The notes below the pieces were generated by a model. It made no database searches, was not told the origin of the DNA, and saw only the letters and a program-made list of their open reading frames with translations. Of a stretch of DNA of 64,000 nucleotides, positions 34,801 through 43,689 are shown one piece after another (positions within the stretch are counted from its first letter, which is position 1; every line of letters starts with the position of its first letter). This DNA comes from Aridibaculum aurantiacum (lineage in GTDB: Bacteria; Bacteroidota; Bacteroidia; Chitinophagales; Chitinophagaceae). The position numbers and the translations under genes are program-made. Location: assembly GCF_017355875.1 (NCBI RefSeq), contig NZ_JAFEWC010000002.1, positions 124,001-188,000 of the forward strand, given 5' to 3'.

Positions 34801-36068
34801 GCGCCACCTGCAAGGTAAATGGCTTGCAAAGCTGAAGTAATGCTGGTGTAGTTGCCACTTGGACCTACACTATATGTACCGCCAGCTATTGGTGCACATG
34901 CAGGTGTACTGGCAGATTCACTTATTGGTGAAGCTGTATTGTAAGCCACGTTGTAACATGATACATCATTGTAAGCGTATACTGTATACGTGTAAGTGGT
35001 GTTTCCTGAAACGGTGACATCATCGAAAGTAGTGGCTGCACCTGCACTTATCACAGTAGCATTGCCGAGCATAGATCCTACAGTGTATGTTGTACCATTG
35101 GCAGGTAGTACAGTTGGTGCGGCAGTTCCGTTTGTGCGAAGCACCAGGTACTTATCTGCTGTAGGTGCAGCAGCACTGAAGCTACCAGTTATGTTGTATA
35201 GTGTGGGAGTTAGCGACAGCGCAGAAGCTTGTGCTACAGGCGCAACACAGGCAGGTAATTCATTTACACTAATACCCATCACTACTACGGTAACACCAAG
35301 CGTTGTATTTGTTTTGGCCACGTTCACACTGGTGATCTGCTTAGAATAATTAGCAGCATTAAGCGTGAGCTTTATCTCGTATAGCCGCGGGTTGGTGGCG
35401 CTGCCATCCTGCCCATTGTCTGACAATGCTACACGACCTATACCCTGGCGTGCTATAGGTGTTCCATTATACCAATCGGCAATGGAAACGTTAGTAAAAG
35501 TTTGCGTTGAACCATCAGCAAAATTTAATGTAAAAGTTGCTGTAGAAGCACCCGTGCCTGACAAGGCGAGTACGTATACTTCACTGGCATACTTAGGTGT
35601 GGCAAAACTTAGTAGCCCTGCATTTGTGCCAGTCAAGCGCAATGCATTTGGTACTGAGTAATCTTCCAATTGAAAGACAACGCCACTTGTGGCGGCACTA
35701 TTGATGGTGCGGTTTGCGGGCAGGAAATAAGTAGGTAATGCGCTGCTGGAAGTAGCTTGGAAATCAGCAGCTACTAGTGCATAGCCGGGCGAACCACCAT
35801 CGGCATTGGCTGTAACAGATGAGGTAGCCGCTCCCACACCGTTAGCCACTACATCGGCATTATAACCTGATACAACTACTGGCTCGTAGCCTGCCTGTAC
35901 GGCTGCACTGCTTACCAATCCTACGGCTGTCAATACAATCGGCATCCATCGCCTGGCGCGCTGGCCGGAACGCTGGCAAATTAAAGGTGAGTAGGGTGGG
36001 GGTGCCATTTGCCCTCTCATGCTCGTATTCCACCAGGAGCGGAACAACGTGTAAAGCTTAACCATCAT
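31884..36068 (-). CDS. Giant secreted beta-helix protein with T9SS type A sorting domain
   Basis: About 1394 residues. The N-terminus has an unusually long leader (about 40 residues, including RRW) before the hydrophobic signal core MPIVLTAVGLVSSAAVQA. Next comes a module of about 220 residues beginning VVVSGYNADVVANGVG, shared with three other proteins here. A fibronectin-like domain follows (KYLVLRTNG, YTYTVYAYNDVSC). The long middle is parallel beta-helix, rich in turns such as ISYNHIHAT, IVANNDSN and NNIFRLG. The C-terminus has the usual pre-sorting domain (LPVVLLHFKGE) and a type A sorting domain with VYPNPTAGDV, DLAGKVV and AGQYFIRL. It is therefore exported by T9SS and anchored or released at the surface as an adhesin or glycan-binding protein. 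The start at 36068 is one of several possible; it leaves 36 bases after the preceding stop. Confidence 0.85.
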   Translation of the reverse strand: MMVKLYTLFRSWWNTSMRGQMAPPPYSPLICQRSGQRARRWMPIVLTAVGLVSSAAVQAGYEPVVVSGYNADVVANGVGAATSSVTANADGGSPGYALVAADFQATSSSALPTYFLPANRTINSAATSGVVFQLEDYSVPNALRLTGTNAGLLSFATPKYASEVYVLALSGTGASTATFTLNFADGSTQTFTNVSIADWYNGTPIARQGIGRVALSDNGQDGSATNPRLYEIKLTLNAANYSKQITSVNVAKTNTTLGVTVVVMGISVNELPACVAPVAQASALSLTPTLYNITGSFSAAAPTADKYLVLRTNGTAAPTVLPANGTTYTVGSMLGNATVISAGAATTFDDVTVSGNTTYTYTVYAYNDVSCYNVAYNTASPISESASTPACAPIAGGTYSVGPSGNYTSITSALQAIYLAGGATGNVTLELQPTYSSSGETFPITIPNLSTGPCATGAPVIKLVPAAGAFGLVISSNATPATIDFNGSRNFVLDGRPGGVGNAPGLRIENTAAAGVAVRFVNEASYNTLTYCDIAGQNTSTTSTSPTGVVYLGGTTGANGNDHNHISYNHIHATAGGFPAMGISAYGNTSNIVANNDSNMIVGNDVYDFFHASASSTGIKVDQGNTAWTINGNHLYQTANRTYTTGATHRGLWITPNVGSLATSANNFNIANNFIGGTEPNAGGTPYTMTASNATLFWGMDLSLGAGTASSVAGNVIRNITLTSTSTSTSGVFIGINTANGIIDIGSAKGNTIGASTGTGSITVTNGSGGTSFGIRVGGGNNITVAKDTVGAITINGSSATVATNFIGIGSGITNGGANLVTITGNVVGSLTTPNSIQMASGYTGTLSNSFTGINITSGVTTSSISNNIVSNIHNTHTGGGTSSFTRGIAVTTSASSITGNTVRNLSTNSLATGGGLSSAVSGIIMSNSNAAGCTVSGNTIHSLSLSNATSTAASNMTGIFYSGTSSVVNDISRNYVHSFDLVSANTNVVMTALDHAVSTSNIVNNIFRLGIKPDGTPLSNAVVVRGISSNSSSSTNNIWFNTIYIGGTGVGPTVKSSFAFTRTSTSGTYDIRNNIFANVRSNAGSGGKHYGLHFTTSAAGASINYNLYQAGGTDGFIGYTGTADVASYTAGWIAGDDNSLTGDPKFINATGSADMANLHIQSGVSSPVEGAGVAIPSVTIDFDGEDRTQLTPTDIGADAGDFGNTLPVVLLHFKGERTVQGNKLSWSTASEINNKGFYLERSADGRSFSPIVFVESKTIGGNSTFGNTYSFIDNKTKLSSSYYRLRQVDQDARETVSNVVLLKGEKTNVMIVGTVYPNPTAGDVKVVVEAPGTLRTTLVITDLAGKVVYNQQQQVEQGSNNIVVPVSSLAAGQYFIRLVHENGSTGSVKFIKL

Positions 36069-36103
36069 GTCTGATTTTATTAGTGAGAAATTATGTTGAT
36101 CAA

Positions 36104-39043
36104 TCATCGTATCAATAGCAGCCAACCTGCTATTGGTTTTTCTTCGCGCCGTAGCTGTACTATGTAGTAGTAGGTAGCCAACGGTAAATCCTTCCCGTTA
36201 AACCTGCCATCCCACGGCCTGTACGAATGCTCCCATTTTGCCACTACCTGTCCATACCTGTCGTACACAAACACCTTCGCCTGCGGGTAGCCAGCCAGTC
36301 CCGGTATCACCCATGTATCATTGATACCGTCGCGGTTGGGCGAAAAAGAATTAGGAATGTGAATAGCCGTATCTGGTATTATCCGGAAATATTGCATTGA
36401 AAAACTGTCGGTACAACCCAGGCCGTTGCTTGCAATCAATGTAACAGTATAGCTACCGATAGCGCTGTACTGGTGGAATGGATTGGCAAGTTGTGAAGTA
36501 GTACCATCGCCAAAGTTCCAGCGGTATTGGGTGGCGTGCTGCGACTGATTGGTAAAGCTTACGCCGGCAAGGCTTAGCGGAATAGCCACTGCTGTACCCG
36601 GCGATGCAGTAAAACGTGCTACTGGTGGTGCTGCTACATTAATGTAATTCGTTCTTACGGCGGAGTCGATGCAATTGCCTGCCGCAGCTACCAGGGTAAC
36701 GCTATAGGTTCCGCGGTTAAATAGATGGGATGGCGCCGCATCAATATAGCTGGTGCCATCGCTTATTCTCCAGGTAAAACTGGTAGCTTGGGTTGATGTA
36801 TTATTGAACTGTACCTGCAGCGGTGCACAACCACTAACAGGCGTAGCAGTGAAGGCAGGTACAGGCATAGGCTGAACATAAACCGGTTGGCTTACAACAG
36901 GTGATGTGCAGGTTAGATTGGAAAGCGACAGGCTGATGACCTGGCTGCCACTGGTGCTGAAGCGCACATTGTATGGACCTGCTCCTGAACCCTGCACTAC
37001 ATTTCTCGAACCAAAGTTCCAGTTATAGGAAGCAGTGGCAGGTGCTGTTCCGGTAAATGTCACCGTCACATTTGATCCTGCGCAGATGGTATCAGCCGAT
37101 ACACTGAAGGAAGCAACAACCGGCGCATCTACCCGTACAGTTTGCTGCGCCACAGTAGATGTGCATCCATTCTCTGTTACCTGTAGCGTTATCGTTTTAG
37201 TACCCGCATCTGCAAAGGCAATGGTTTGTTCTCCAGCACCGGGGCCGGGAGTGGCTGTGCCGCCGTTCAGGTTCCAGTTATAAGTAGCAGTAGCAGAAGC
37301 ACCACCCGTATAGGTTGTTACCACGGTTTCGCCAGCGCATATAGCTGCTGGTGCTACCGAAAAGGCAGCCGAAGGAATAGGATGTACCACCATCGGAAGT
37401 GAGGCTGTATCGGTGCAGCCACTATTATTTACAAGCACGGAAACAGTGGTGGCTGATGTGTTGTTATAAACCACTGTATACGGTCCGGCAGCAGTGCCCT
37501 GCTGTACATTGCCACCACCAAAGTTCCATGTGAAGGTGCTACCTACTGGCGCACTTCCGGTAAAACTAACAGTGACAGATAAACCTGCACAGATGCTGTT
37601 ATTGTTCAACGATAGGCTGGCAGCAGGCGAGGCATTTACCTGTATAGGCTGCTGCGTGGGCTGCGAGATACATCCATTATCTACTGTTAGCGAAATAGCA
37701 GTATTACCTGCTGTGTTATAGATGAGTGTATAAGGTCCGCTTCCAGAACCTGACAATACAGTTGCTCCACCAAAGTTCCAGTTGTAGGTAGCGGCCGCGC
37801 CTGCATTGCCGGTATATGTCACCACCACCGTATCGCGTGCAGAACAAACAGTAGCGGGCACTGCCGTAAAAGAAGAGGTAGGTGGTTGATTAACCGTTAC
37901 TGCAGCGTAGGCGGTATCACGACAACCGTTGATGTCTTGCGCCCACACCATATAATTGGTAGTAGCGGCAGGCGATACCGTAGCCTGGCTGCTGTTGATA
38001 TTGCCCGGCTCCCACTGGTAAGTAGAGATCGTTCCGCCTGTAGCTACAGCAGTCAATGTACTTGAGCCACCTGCACAGATAGCTGCAGGCTGTGCACTGG
38101 CCGCCAAAGTGAAAGCAGGTGTAGATGGTACTGTAGCTGTATAGGTAGAAACGCAGCCAGCACTGTTGGTGATGGTAGCAGTATAGCTTCCTCCCGGTAG
38201 GTTCAGGGCGGTTACTCCGTTTTGCACAGGTGTAGTATTCCAGCTGTATGTATAGCTTCCAGTAATGCCCAACGCGATGCTGCCGTTGCTCTGTCCACAC
38301 GATGCAGGCGTGATAACAGGCGCAACAACAGGTGGTGTATAACCCATACCCGATACCGCAAAAATGAATGCACGGCTAGACGAGGAGCTGGTGTTGGTAA
38401 TACTGATAGAGGCTAATGTTTTGGTGCAGTTTACTGTGATGTCAATTGCATACAGGCGCGGATTGTTCGGCGCCTGCTCGTAGGTACCGGCACCAAACGG
38501 TCCGTTGATACGTTTGATACGGCCAAAGCCTTGAAGCATGGGATTTGCTCCTCCTATCCAATCAGGCAATACCCGGTTGGCAACCGTTTGAAAGGTGCCA
38601 TCAGTGTACCGTAATACAGCAGTGACAAATGCATTGCCTTCGGTAGCAGTACCGAGTAAACTGATATTGGAGAAAACGCCTGGCGTAGTAAGTGTCAGTA
38701 CACCATTTTCATTTTGCAAAAGATAAAGCGCATTATTGCTGGTGCCACTGCCGGTGCCAAAGGAAACCATCTGGTACAAGCGATTACCAGATACCACCGT
38801 TCCGTTGTTTGGCAAACCGTAACCCGCAGGAATATTATTGGCTGCAGCAAATTGTTGCGTACACATAACAAAGTTGGAAGGCGTGATGGCATCCATCTCC
38901 CTTGTAGTAGTGGCGAGGCTACTGGTACCTGTTCCTTCAGCTACCACATCGTGGTTGAAACCTGTAACTGCTATGGGATTATACTGGGCAGCGAGTGCCA
39001 GTGGAGCTAATGTCAGTAGTACTGCAATTATTCTTCGCATCAT
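36104..39043 (-). CDS. Giant secreted PKD-repeat protein with T9SS type B sorting domain
   Basis: A 979-residue exported protein. The signal peptide MMRRIIAVLLTLAPLALAAQ precedes the N-terminal module, which begins IAVTGFNHDVVAEGTG and carries the subtype mark MDAITPSNFVMCTQQF. A SprB-like segment (NGSIALGITGSYTYSWN) is followed by about seven Ig/PKD-type domains with recurring YNWNFGG, GPYTVVYNN and CAGxxVTVTF motifs; the last is classical PKD (YRWNFGDGTTS). The C-terminus is the gliding-associated type B domain, with HIPNSFSPNRDGINDTW, VYDRYGQVV and WDGRFNGKDL. It is secreted by T9SS, probably as a filamentous adhesin. It lies third in the porP-type operon. Confidence 0.88.
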   Translation of the reverse strand: MMRRIIAVLLTLAPLALAAQYNPIAVTGFNHDVVAEGTGTSSLATTTREMDAITPSNFVMCTQQFAAANNIPAGYGLPNNGTVVSGNRLYQMVSFGTGSGTSNNALYLLQNENGVLTLTTPGVFSNISLLGTATEGNAFVTAVLRYTDGTFQTVANRVLPDWIGGANPMLQGFGRIKRINGPFGAGTYEQAPNNPRLYAIDITVNCTKTLASISITNTSSSSSRAFIFAVSGMGYTPPVVAPVITPASCGQSNGSIALGITGSYTYSWNTTPVQNGVTALNLPGGSYTATITNSAGCVSTYTATVPSTPAFTLAASAQPAAICAGGSSTLTAVATGGTISTYQWEPGNINSSQATVSPAATTNYMVWAQDINGCRDTAYAAVTVNQPPTSSFTAVPATVCSARDTVVVTYTGNAGAAATYNWNFGGATVLSGSGSGPYTLIYNTAGNTAISLTVDNGCISQPTQQPIQVNASPAASLSLNNNSICAGLSVTVSFTGSAPVGSTFTWNFGGGNVQQGTAAGPYTVVYNNTSATTVSVLVNNSGCTDTASLPMVVHPIPSAAFSVAPAAICAGETVVTTYTGGASATATYNWNLNGGTATPGPGAGEQTIAFADAGTKTITLQVTENGCTSTVAQQTVRVDAPVVASFSVSADTICAGSNVTVTFTGTAPATASYNWNFGSRNVVQGSGAGPYNVRFSTSGSQVISLSLSNLTCTSPVVSQPVYVQPMPVPAFTATPVSGCAPLQVQFNNTSTQATSFTWRISDGTSYIDAAPSHLFNRGTYSVTLVAAAGNCIDSAVRTNYINVAAPPVARFTASPGTAVAIPLSLAGVSFTNQSQHATQYRWNFGDGTTSQLANPFHQYSAIGSYTVTLIASNGLGCTDSFSMQYFRIIPDTAIHIPNSFSPNRDGINDTWVIPGLAGYPQAKVFVYDRYGQVVAKWEHSYRPWDGRFNGKDLPLATYYYIVQLRREEKPIAGWLLLIR

Positions 39044-39139
39044 GTGTACCAGGTTGTGAGGCTGCAGCCTTGGGTGTAAGGCTGCAGCTTCTAAATTTTA
39101 TGTTCTTCTCATGTATCGCTAATGAAGTTGTAGCCCTGT

Positions 39140-41650
39140 TTATCGAACGAGGCTAAACGAACCTTTTTTCACAATGTTGCTTCCATCGCGCAAGGTGATA
39201 GAGGCAGCATATACATACACGCCCACAGGTTGCTGCCTGCCTTTGTAGCTGCCATCCCATCCTCTCTGCATGTCACGCGTTTCATAGATCATTTCACCCC
39301 ATTGATTGAAAATGCGCAGGTCGACTGCCGCCAGGTCGTTGCCATACACGCGGAAAATATCGTTGCGGCCATCGCCGTTTGGCGTGAACACGTTAGGGAT
39401 GAAAATATTGTTGCTAAGTGTGGTAGGGTTGGCTGTGCCTGCACTGCTTGCCTGGCAAGCTTGTGCACCCAGTGCACGAACAGCAATGGTGACAACAGTG
39501 CCCGGGGCTAGTCCTGAAACCTGGTGTTGTGTACCCGTAGGTCCTGACGACGGTGCACCATAGCTTCCGCCATTTACAGCCACTTCGTAGCCTGTAGCGC
39601 CGGTTACAGGTGCCCAGGTAAATGTGACGCTGCTGGCGGAAATATCACTAGCTGTTACAGTAGGCGTGGCAAGTACGGTAGCCATAGAAACCATCACTGC
39701 ACCACGTGATGCGCTCACACATCCTCCTGTATTCTGCGCCTGGATGTAATAAGTGGTAGCGGCGGTAAGAGCTGGAGTTGTATAGCTGTTCCCGGTATGT
39801 AAGGCGGTGCCGCCGGTAGCTGCAGCAAACCAGCTATAGGTAGTACCGGCCTGCGGGTTGGCTACAGCAAGTGTAGCAGTAGCACCACTACAAATGGTTA
39901 CAGCATCTGCAGCAGGTACTGCCAGTGGAGCAAGTATAGTAACGGCAACAAATGTTCTGTCGCTGGTGCAGCCAGCGATGGTAGTTGCCTGCACGTAATA
40001 AGTTGTGTTACTGCTTAAGGCAGGTGTAGTGAATGATGTACCGGAAGCTATTGCCGTTCCGCCTGTAGCAGTGGTAAACCAGCTATAGGTGGTGCCAGCC
40101 TGTGCACCCGAAACGGTGAGCGTAGCAGTGCTGCCACTACATACCTGTGCCGCCGCAACGGTAGGTGCCGCAACAGTTGGTAGCACCGTTACTGTAACAT
40201 CAGTCCTGCTGCTGGTACAGCTGCTATTGTTGGTGGCAGCTACATAATAAGTGGTAGAGGCAGTAAGTGCTGGTGTAGTAAATGAAGTGCCGGTGGCCAA
40301 GGCCGTACCGCCGGTAGCAGCACTATACCAGTTGTAGGTAGTACCGGTTACAGCGTTAGATATGGTTAGTGTAGCGGTTGCGTTGTTACAGATAGTGGCA
40401 GCAGTTACCTGTGGTGCTGCAGGTGCAGGGTTGACTGTTACTGTTACGGCCTGCCTTGTACTGGTACAGCCGTTAGCTCCTGTAGCCTGTACATAGTAGG
40501 TTGTATTGGCCATTAGCGCAGGTGTAGTAAATGATGTGCCGGTATGAATAGCTGTTCCGCCCGTAGCAGCAGTAAACCAGTCATAGGTGCTGCCTGCATC
40601 CGGGTTGGTGACAGATATAGTAGCAGTACTGCCGCTGCAGATAGCGGGTGCCGTAGCCGCTGGTGCAGCAACTGGCGCAAGTACGGTAACTACCACCGTA
40701 GTGCGTGGGCTGTTACAACCGGCATTGTTTGATGACTGCACATAGTAGGCAGTGGTAGCGGAAAGATTGGGGCTGTTGAAAGTCGTTCCTGTGCCTACGG
40801 CGGCTCCTCCCGATGGCGTAGCGTACCATGTGTAATTCAGGCCTGCTACCGGTGATTGTACGCTAAGGCTAGCCGATGTTCCGGGGCAGATAGTTGCCGG
40901 TGCTATTGCAGGCTGCTGCGCTACTATCACCTGTACACCCGAAACGGCAAATATGAATGCCCTGTTTGATTGGGTATTGGTGCCGGTGCTCATATTGGTG
41001 AAACTGATGGAGGCCACCATTTTATTGCACTGCACCGCTATATCAGTAGCATACATACGTGGATTGGTAGGAGCCTGCTCGTAGGAGCCTGCAGCAAAGG
41101 GGCCGTTCTGGCGTTTGATCCTTCCAAAGCCCTGTAAGATCGGGTTGGCGCCGCCTACCCAATCCTGGATGTTCAGGCCGGGAAAGCTCTGGATGGTGCC
41201 ATCGGTATAGGTAACAATAGCACTTACCGATGCTGCGCCTTCAGTAGCCAGGCCAAGGAAACTTAGTTGAGAGAAAGCTGCAGGTGTGGTCAGTGTTAAT
41301 GTCCCGGTCTCGTTCTTCATCAGGTATAGCACGCTGTTTACTGGTGCTGTGCCATTACCCAAAGGGGCCAGCTGGTACTGCCGCGTGCCTGATGTGATGG
41401 TGCCATTATCAGGTATACCATAACCACCGGTGATGGCATTGGCGGTAGCAAACTGCTGTGTGCAGATAACAAAATTGGACGGTGTGAAGGCATCCATTTC
41501 GCGGGTGGTGGTGGCAAGGCTGCTGTTGCCGGTGCCATCCGCAACCACATCTTCATTATACCCGGTAACCGTTACAGGCGTAAAAGTTTGTGCATGTGTC
41601 ACCTGTACCAGCACTACCATTAACATTATTGCCATTAATTTCCTTAGCAT
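39140..41650 (-). CDS. Secreted Ig-repeat adhesin with T9SS type B sorting domain
   Basis: An 836-residue exported protein with signal peptide MLRKLMAIMLMVVLVQVTHA. The N-terminal module (VTVTGYNEDVVADGTG, MDAFTPSNFVICTQQF) is close to that of the downstream PKD protein. It is followed by five tandem Ig-like repeats of about 82 residues, each with ICSGSTATL, AGTTYxWF, ATGGTA, GTSFTTPAL and TTYYVQA. A fibronectin-like domain (ASSVTFTWAPVTGATGYEV) and a type B sorting domain (FIPNVFTPNGDGRNDIF, FNQWGEMIYE, WDGSYKGRQ) close the protein. The repeats suggest an adhesive stalk. It starts 43 bases after the OmpA gene and lies in the same operon. Confidence 0.88.
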   Translation of the reverse strand: MLRKLMAIMLMVVLVQVTHAQTFTPVTVTGYNEDVVADGTGNSSLATTTREMDAFTPSNFVICTQQFATANAITGGYGIPDNGTITSGTRQYQLAPLGNGTAPVNSVLYLMKNETGTLTLTTPAAFSQLSFLGLATEGAASVSAIVTYTDGTIQSFPGLNIQDWVGGANPILQGFGRIKRQNGPFAAGSYEQAPTNPRMYATDIAVQCNKMVASISFTNMSTGTNTQSNRAFIFAVSGVQVIVAQQPAIAPATICPGTSASLSVQSPVAGLNYTWYATPSGGAAVGTGTTFNSPNLSATTAYYVQSSNNAGCNSPRTTVVVTVLAPVAAPAATAPAICSGSTATISVTNPDAGSTYDWFTAATGGTAIHTGTSFTTPALMANTTYYVQATGANGCTSTRQAVTVTVNPAPAAPQVTAATICNNATATLTISNAVTGTTYNWYSAATGGTALATGTSFTTPALTASTTYYVAATNNSSCTSSRTDVTVTVLPTVAAPTVAAAQVCSGSTATLTVSGAQAGTTYSWFTTATGGTAIASGTSFTTPALSSNTTYYVQATTIAGCTSDRTFVAVTILAPLAVPAADAVTICSGATATLAVANPQAGTTYSWFAAATGGTALHTGNSYTTPALTAATTYYIQAQNTGGCVSASRGAVMVSMATVLATPTVTASDISASSVTFTWAPVTGATGYEVAVNGGSYGAPSSGPTGTQHQVSGLAPGTVVTIAVRALGAQACQASSAGTANPTTLSNNIFIPNVFTPNGDGRNDIFRVYGNDLAAVDLRIFNQWGEMIYETRDMQRGWDGSYKGRQQPVGVYVYAASITLRDGSNIVKKGSFSLVR
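39690..40925 (-). repeat. Five in-frame Ig-like repeats
   Basis: Five tandem units of about 247 bases within the adhesin gene. The encoded blocks GTSFTTPAL and TTYYVQA recur nearly unchanged, which makes the DNA prone to unit gain or loss. Confidence 0.8.
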
Positions 41651-41692
41651 ACACTTGTAAGTTTATTCGCTTAGTAATCTTTTGTTGTTGCG

Positions 41693-43648
41693 CTAAAAGC
41701 CGATGATCTTGAATTCGGCACGCCTGTTTAGCTGGCGACCTTCAGGATTGTCTTTGCCATCGCTCGTCGTTTCGTTGCCCACATGGCAGCATTCGCCATA
41801 TGGCATGATCACGATGCGGCTCGCATCAATCATCTTTGTTTCGACTAAATATTTCATACATGCCTTCGCCCTGTTCTCAGAAAGGCGCATGTTATAGGTC
41901 TCGTTGCCTTTGCCATCGGTGTAGCCGCCGATCTCGATCTTCATGCCGGGTACTTTGGTCATAGCAGCGGCAAGAGAGTCGAGTGTTGACTTTGCTTCAT
42001 CGCGAAGTGTAGCTACATCAAAGTCGAAGTAGACGAACATCAGTTTGGAAGGTGGCTGTGGTTTGTCGATCGGCTGCAGGCATAGCAGCGGGCTTTGCAT
42101 TGTATCGAAAACGCCACCCGCAGTAGTTATGGTTGCAGTATGATAGTTGTCCTTTTCGCCTGTTACTTTACCGGCAGCGTACTGTGCAGGTAGTTCGTGC
42201 AGGTAGCGGCCATCGGCACTGGTGGTAATGCGGATGTTGCGGCCGCTGCCATCTTCTATGGTAAGCTGAGTGCCGGCAAGTGGTTGCTGTGTTTTGCAAT
42301 CCACTACCAGCCCGGTCATATATCGTTTGTATTCGCGGTCAAGCGTAAGCAGTTCCAGGCAGCAGGCAGAGTACCTGTCGGAACTGATGAAGGCGCTGGT
42401 AAACAACCTTTCATTGCTGTTGGTAAAAAAGTGCAGGTCATCTTTTACTGAGTTAACCGGGTAACCGGCATTTACCGGCTGCGCCCATATATTAAAATCT
42501 CCTGCAGAAGTGAAGAGATCGAAGCCGCCAAGCCCTACGCGGCCGTTAGAAGCAAAAACCAGCGTGTTGCTAGCTGCATGGTAAAATGGTGAAACATCAT
42601 CGCCTGCAGTATTAATGGTGCTGCCCAGGTTCTTTGGTGCCGCAGCCACATTGCCATCGGCATCAAGAGGTGCCACCCATAGGTCAAGCTTACCCATAGT
42701 GCCCGGCATGTCAGAAGCAAACAGCAGGAATTTGCAATCGTTTGTTACGAACGGGTGCTGCGCATTGTAGCCGTCTGTATTTACTAAGGGCAGTTTCACC
42801 GGCTCGCTCCAACCGCCGGCAGCAGGTTCACTTGTATAAATAGCTGCACCCTTGGCGCCTGTAGATTGCCAGCGCGTGAAATACATTTTACCAGATGGTG
42901 CAAAGGCTGCAGCGCCTTGCTCCTGTATGCCGCCCGGTACCGCTAGCCTAGTAGGCATGCCGAAGCTGTTTTGGCTGTAGCTGGCGCTGTAAATATGATT
43001 GGTGTACGGACCCGTTGTTGTGCTATCGTTCCTGGTAGAAGTGAAGTAGATATCTCCCTTGCTGATAACAGGCGCATAGGTGGCTCCGGTGCTGTTGATG
43101 GCCGCCTTGCTTACCTTATATAGAGCCGTATCTGCACGCTGCATCTGCTGGCTTGCAAAAGCATAATTTTTTACCTGCTGCTTCGCCTGTACTAGCAACT
43201 CTTTATCGCCTGCGTTGGCGGCAACATAGCGCTGCATTACATCGTTTGCTTCAGCTGTTCTGTTGGTGGCGGCAAGGCAGGTGGCATACCAGTACAGCAG
43301 GTCAGGATTAGCCTGCTGATCGCCTTGTGCAAGCGAGGCATAGTGTGGCGCTGCTTTGACAAAATGGTTAAGCTTGCGATAACTTTCAGCCAGTTGGTAA
43401 ACAGCCTTGCGCTTCGCTGATGCCGGCAATTGTGCCTGCACGGCCTGCTGTCGTGTAACTGCAAAAGGATTATTCACAGCCGGTTTTACCGGCGCGTTCT
43501 CATCAAGGTATTTCTCGTAATAGCTGGCAGCGGAGAAGAAATCTCCCTGTTCAAAATATTTATCAGCAGCTTTTAAAAAGTCGGTGCGGGTTTGTGCCGC
43601 TGCTGGTAGTAGCTGCAGCAACAGCAACGCAATAAGCAGGTATCTCAT
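41693..43648 (-). CDS. OmpA-family protein with TPR and beta-propeller domains (PorE-like)
   Basis: A 651-residue envelope protein. The signal peptide MRYLLIALLLLQLLPAAAQ is followed by TPR-like helices (residues 20-160), then a PD40 beta-propeller region with DIYFTSTRNDS, KMYFTRWQS and LLFASDMPG. A carboxypeptidase-regulatory-like domain (GLVVDCKTQQPLAGTQLTIED) comes next. The C-terminal OmpA peptidoglycan-binding domain contains IEIGGYTDGKGN and LSENRAKACMKYL. The same order is known in PorE of the T9SS and in OmpA proteins co-encoded with PorP/SprF. It probably links the outer-membrane PorP-type protein to peptidoglycan. It sits 41 bases after the porP-type gene and 42 before the adhesin. 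Confidence 0.88.
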   Translation of the reverse strand: MRYLLIALLLLQLLPAAAQTRTDFLKAADKYFEQGDFFSAASYYEKYLDENAPVKPAVNNPFAVTRQQAVQAQLPASAKRKAVYQLAESYRKLNHFVKAAPHYASLAQGDQQANPDLLYWYATCLAATNRTAEANDVMQRYVAANAGDKELLVQAKQQVKNYAFASQQMQRADTALYKVSKAAINSTGATYAPVISKGDIYFTSTRNDSTTTGPYTNHIYSASYSQNSFGMPTRLAVPGGIQEQGAAAFAPSGKMYFTRWQSTGAKGAAIYTSEPAAGGWSEPVKLPLVNTDGYNAQHPFVTNDCKFLLFASDMPGTMGKLDLWVAPLDADGNVAAAPKNLGSTINTAGDDVSPFYHAASNTLVFASNGRVGLGGFDLFTSAGDFNIWAQPVNAGYPVNSVKDDLHFFTNSNERLFTSAFISSDRYSACCLELLTLDREYKRYMTGLVVDCKTQQPLAGTQLTIEDGSGRNIRITTSADGRYLHELPAQYAAGKVTGEKDNYHTATITTAGGVFDTMQSPLLCLQPIDKPQPPSKLMFVYFDFDVATLRDEAKSTLDSLAAAMTKVPGMKIEIGGYTDGKGNETYNMRLSENRAKACMKYLVETKMIDASRIVIMPYGECCHVGNETTSDGKDNPEGRQLNRRAEFKIIGF

Positions 43649-43689
43649 GTAGCTAGTTCAGTTTTGGTAAGTGGTTAGGTGCGGCGCAA

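Noticed and set aside
39690-40925. Regular repeats resembling a CRISPR array
   Set aside because: Units are about 247 bases and in frame, and encode Ig-like domains; there are no short repeats with unique spacers and no cas genes.
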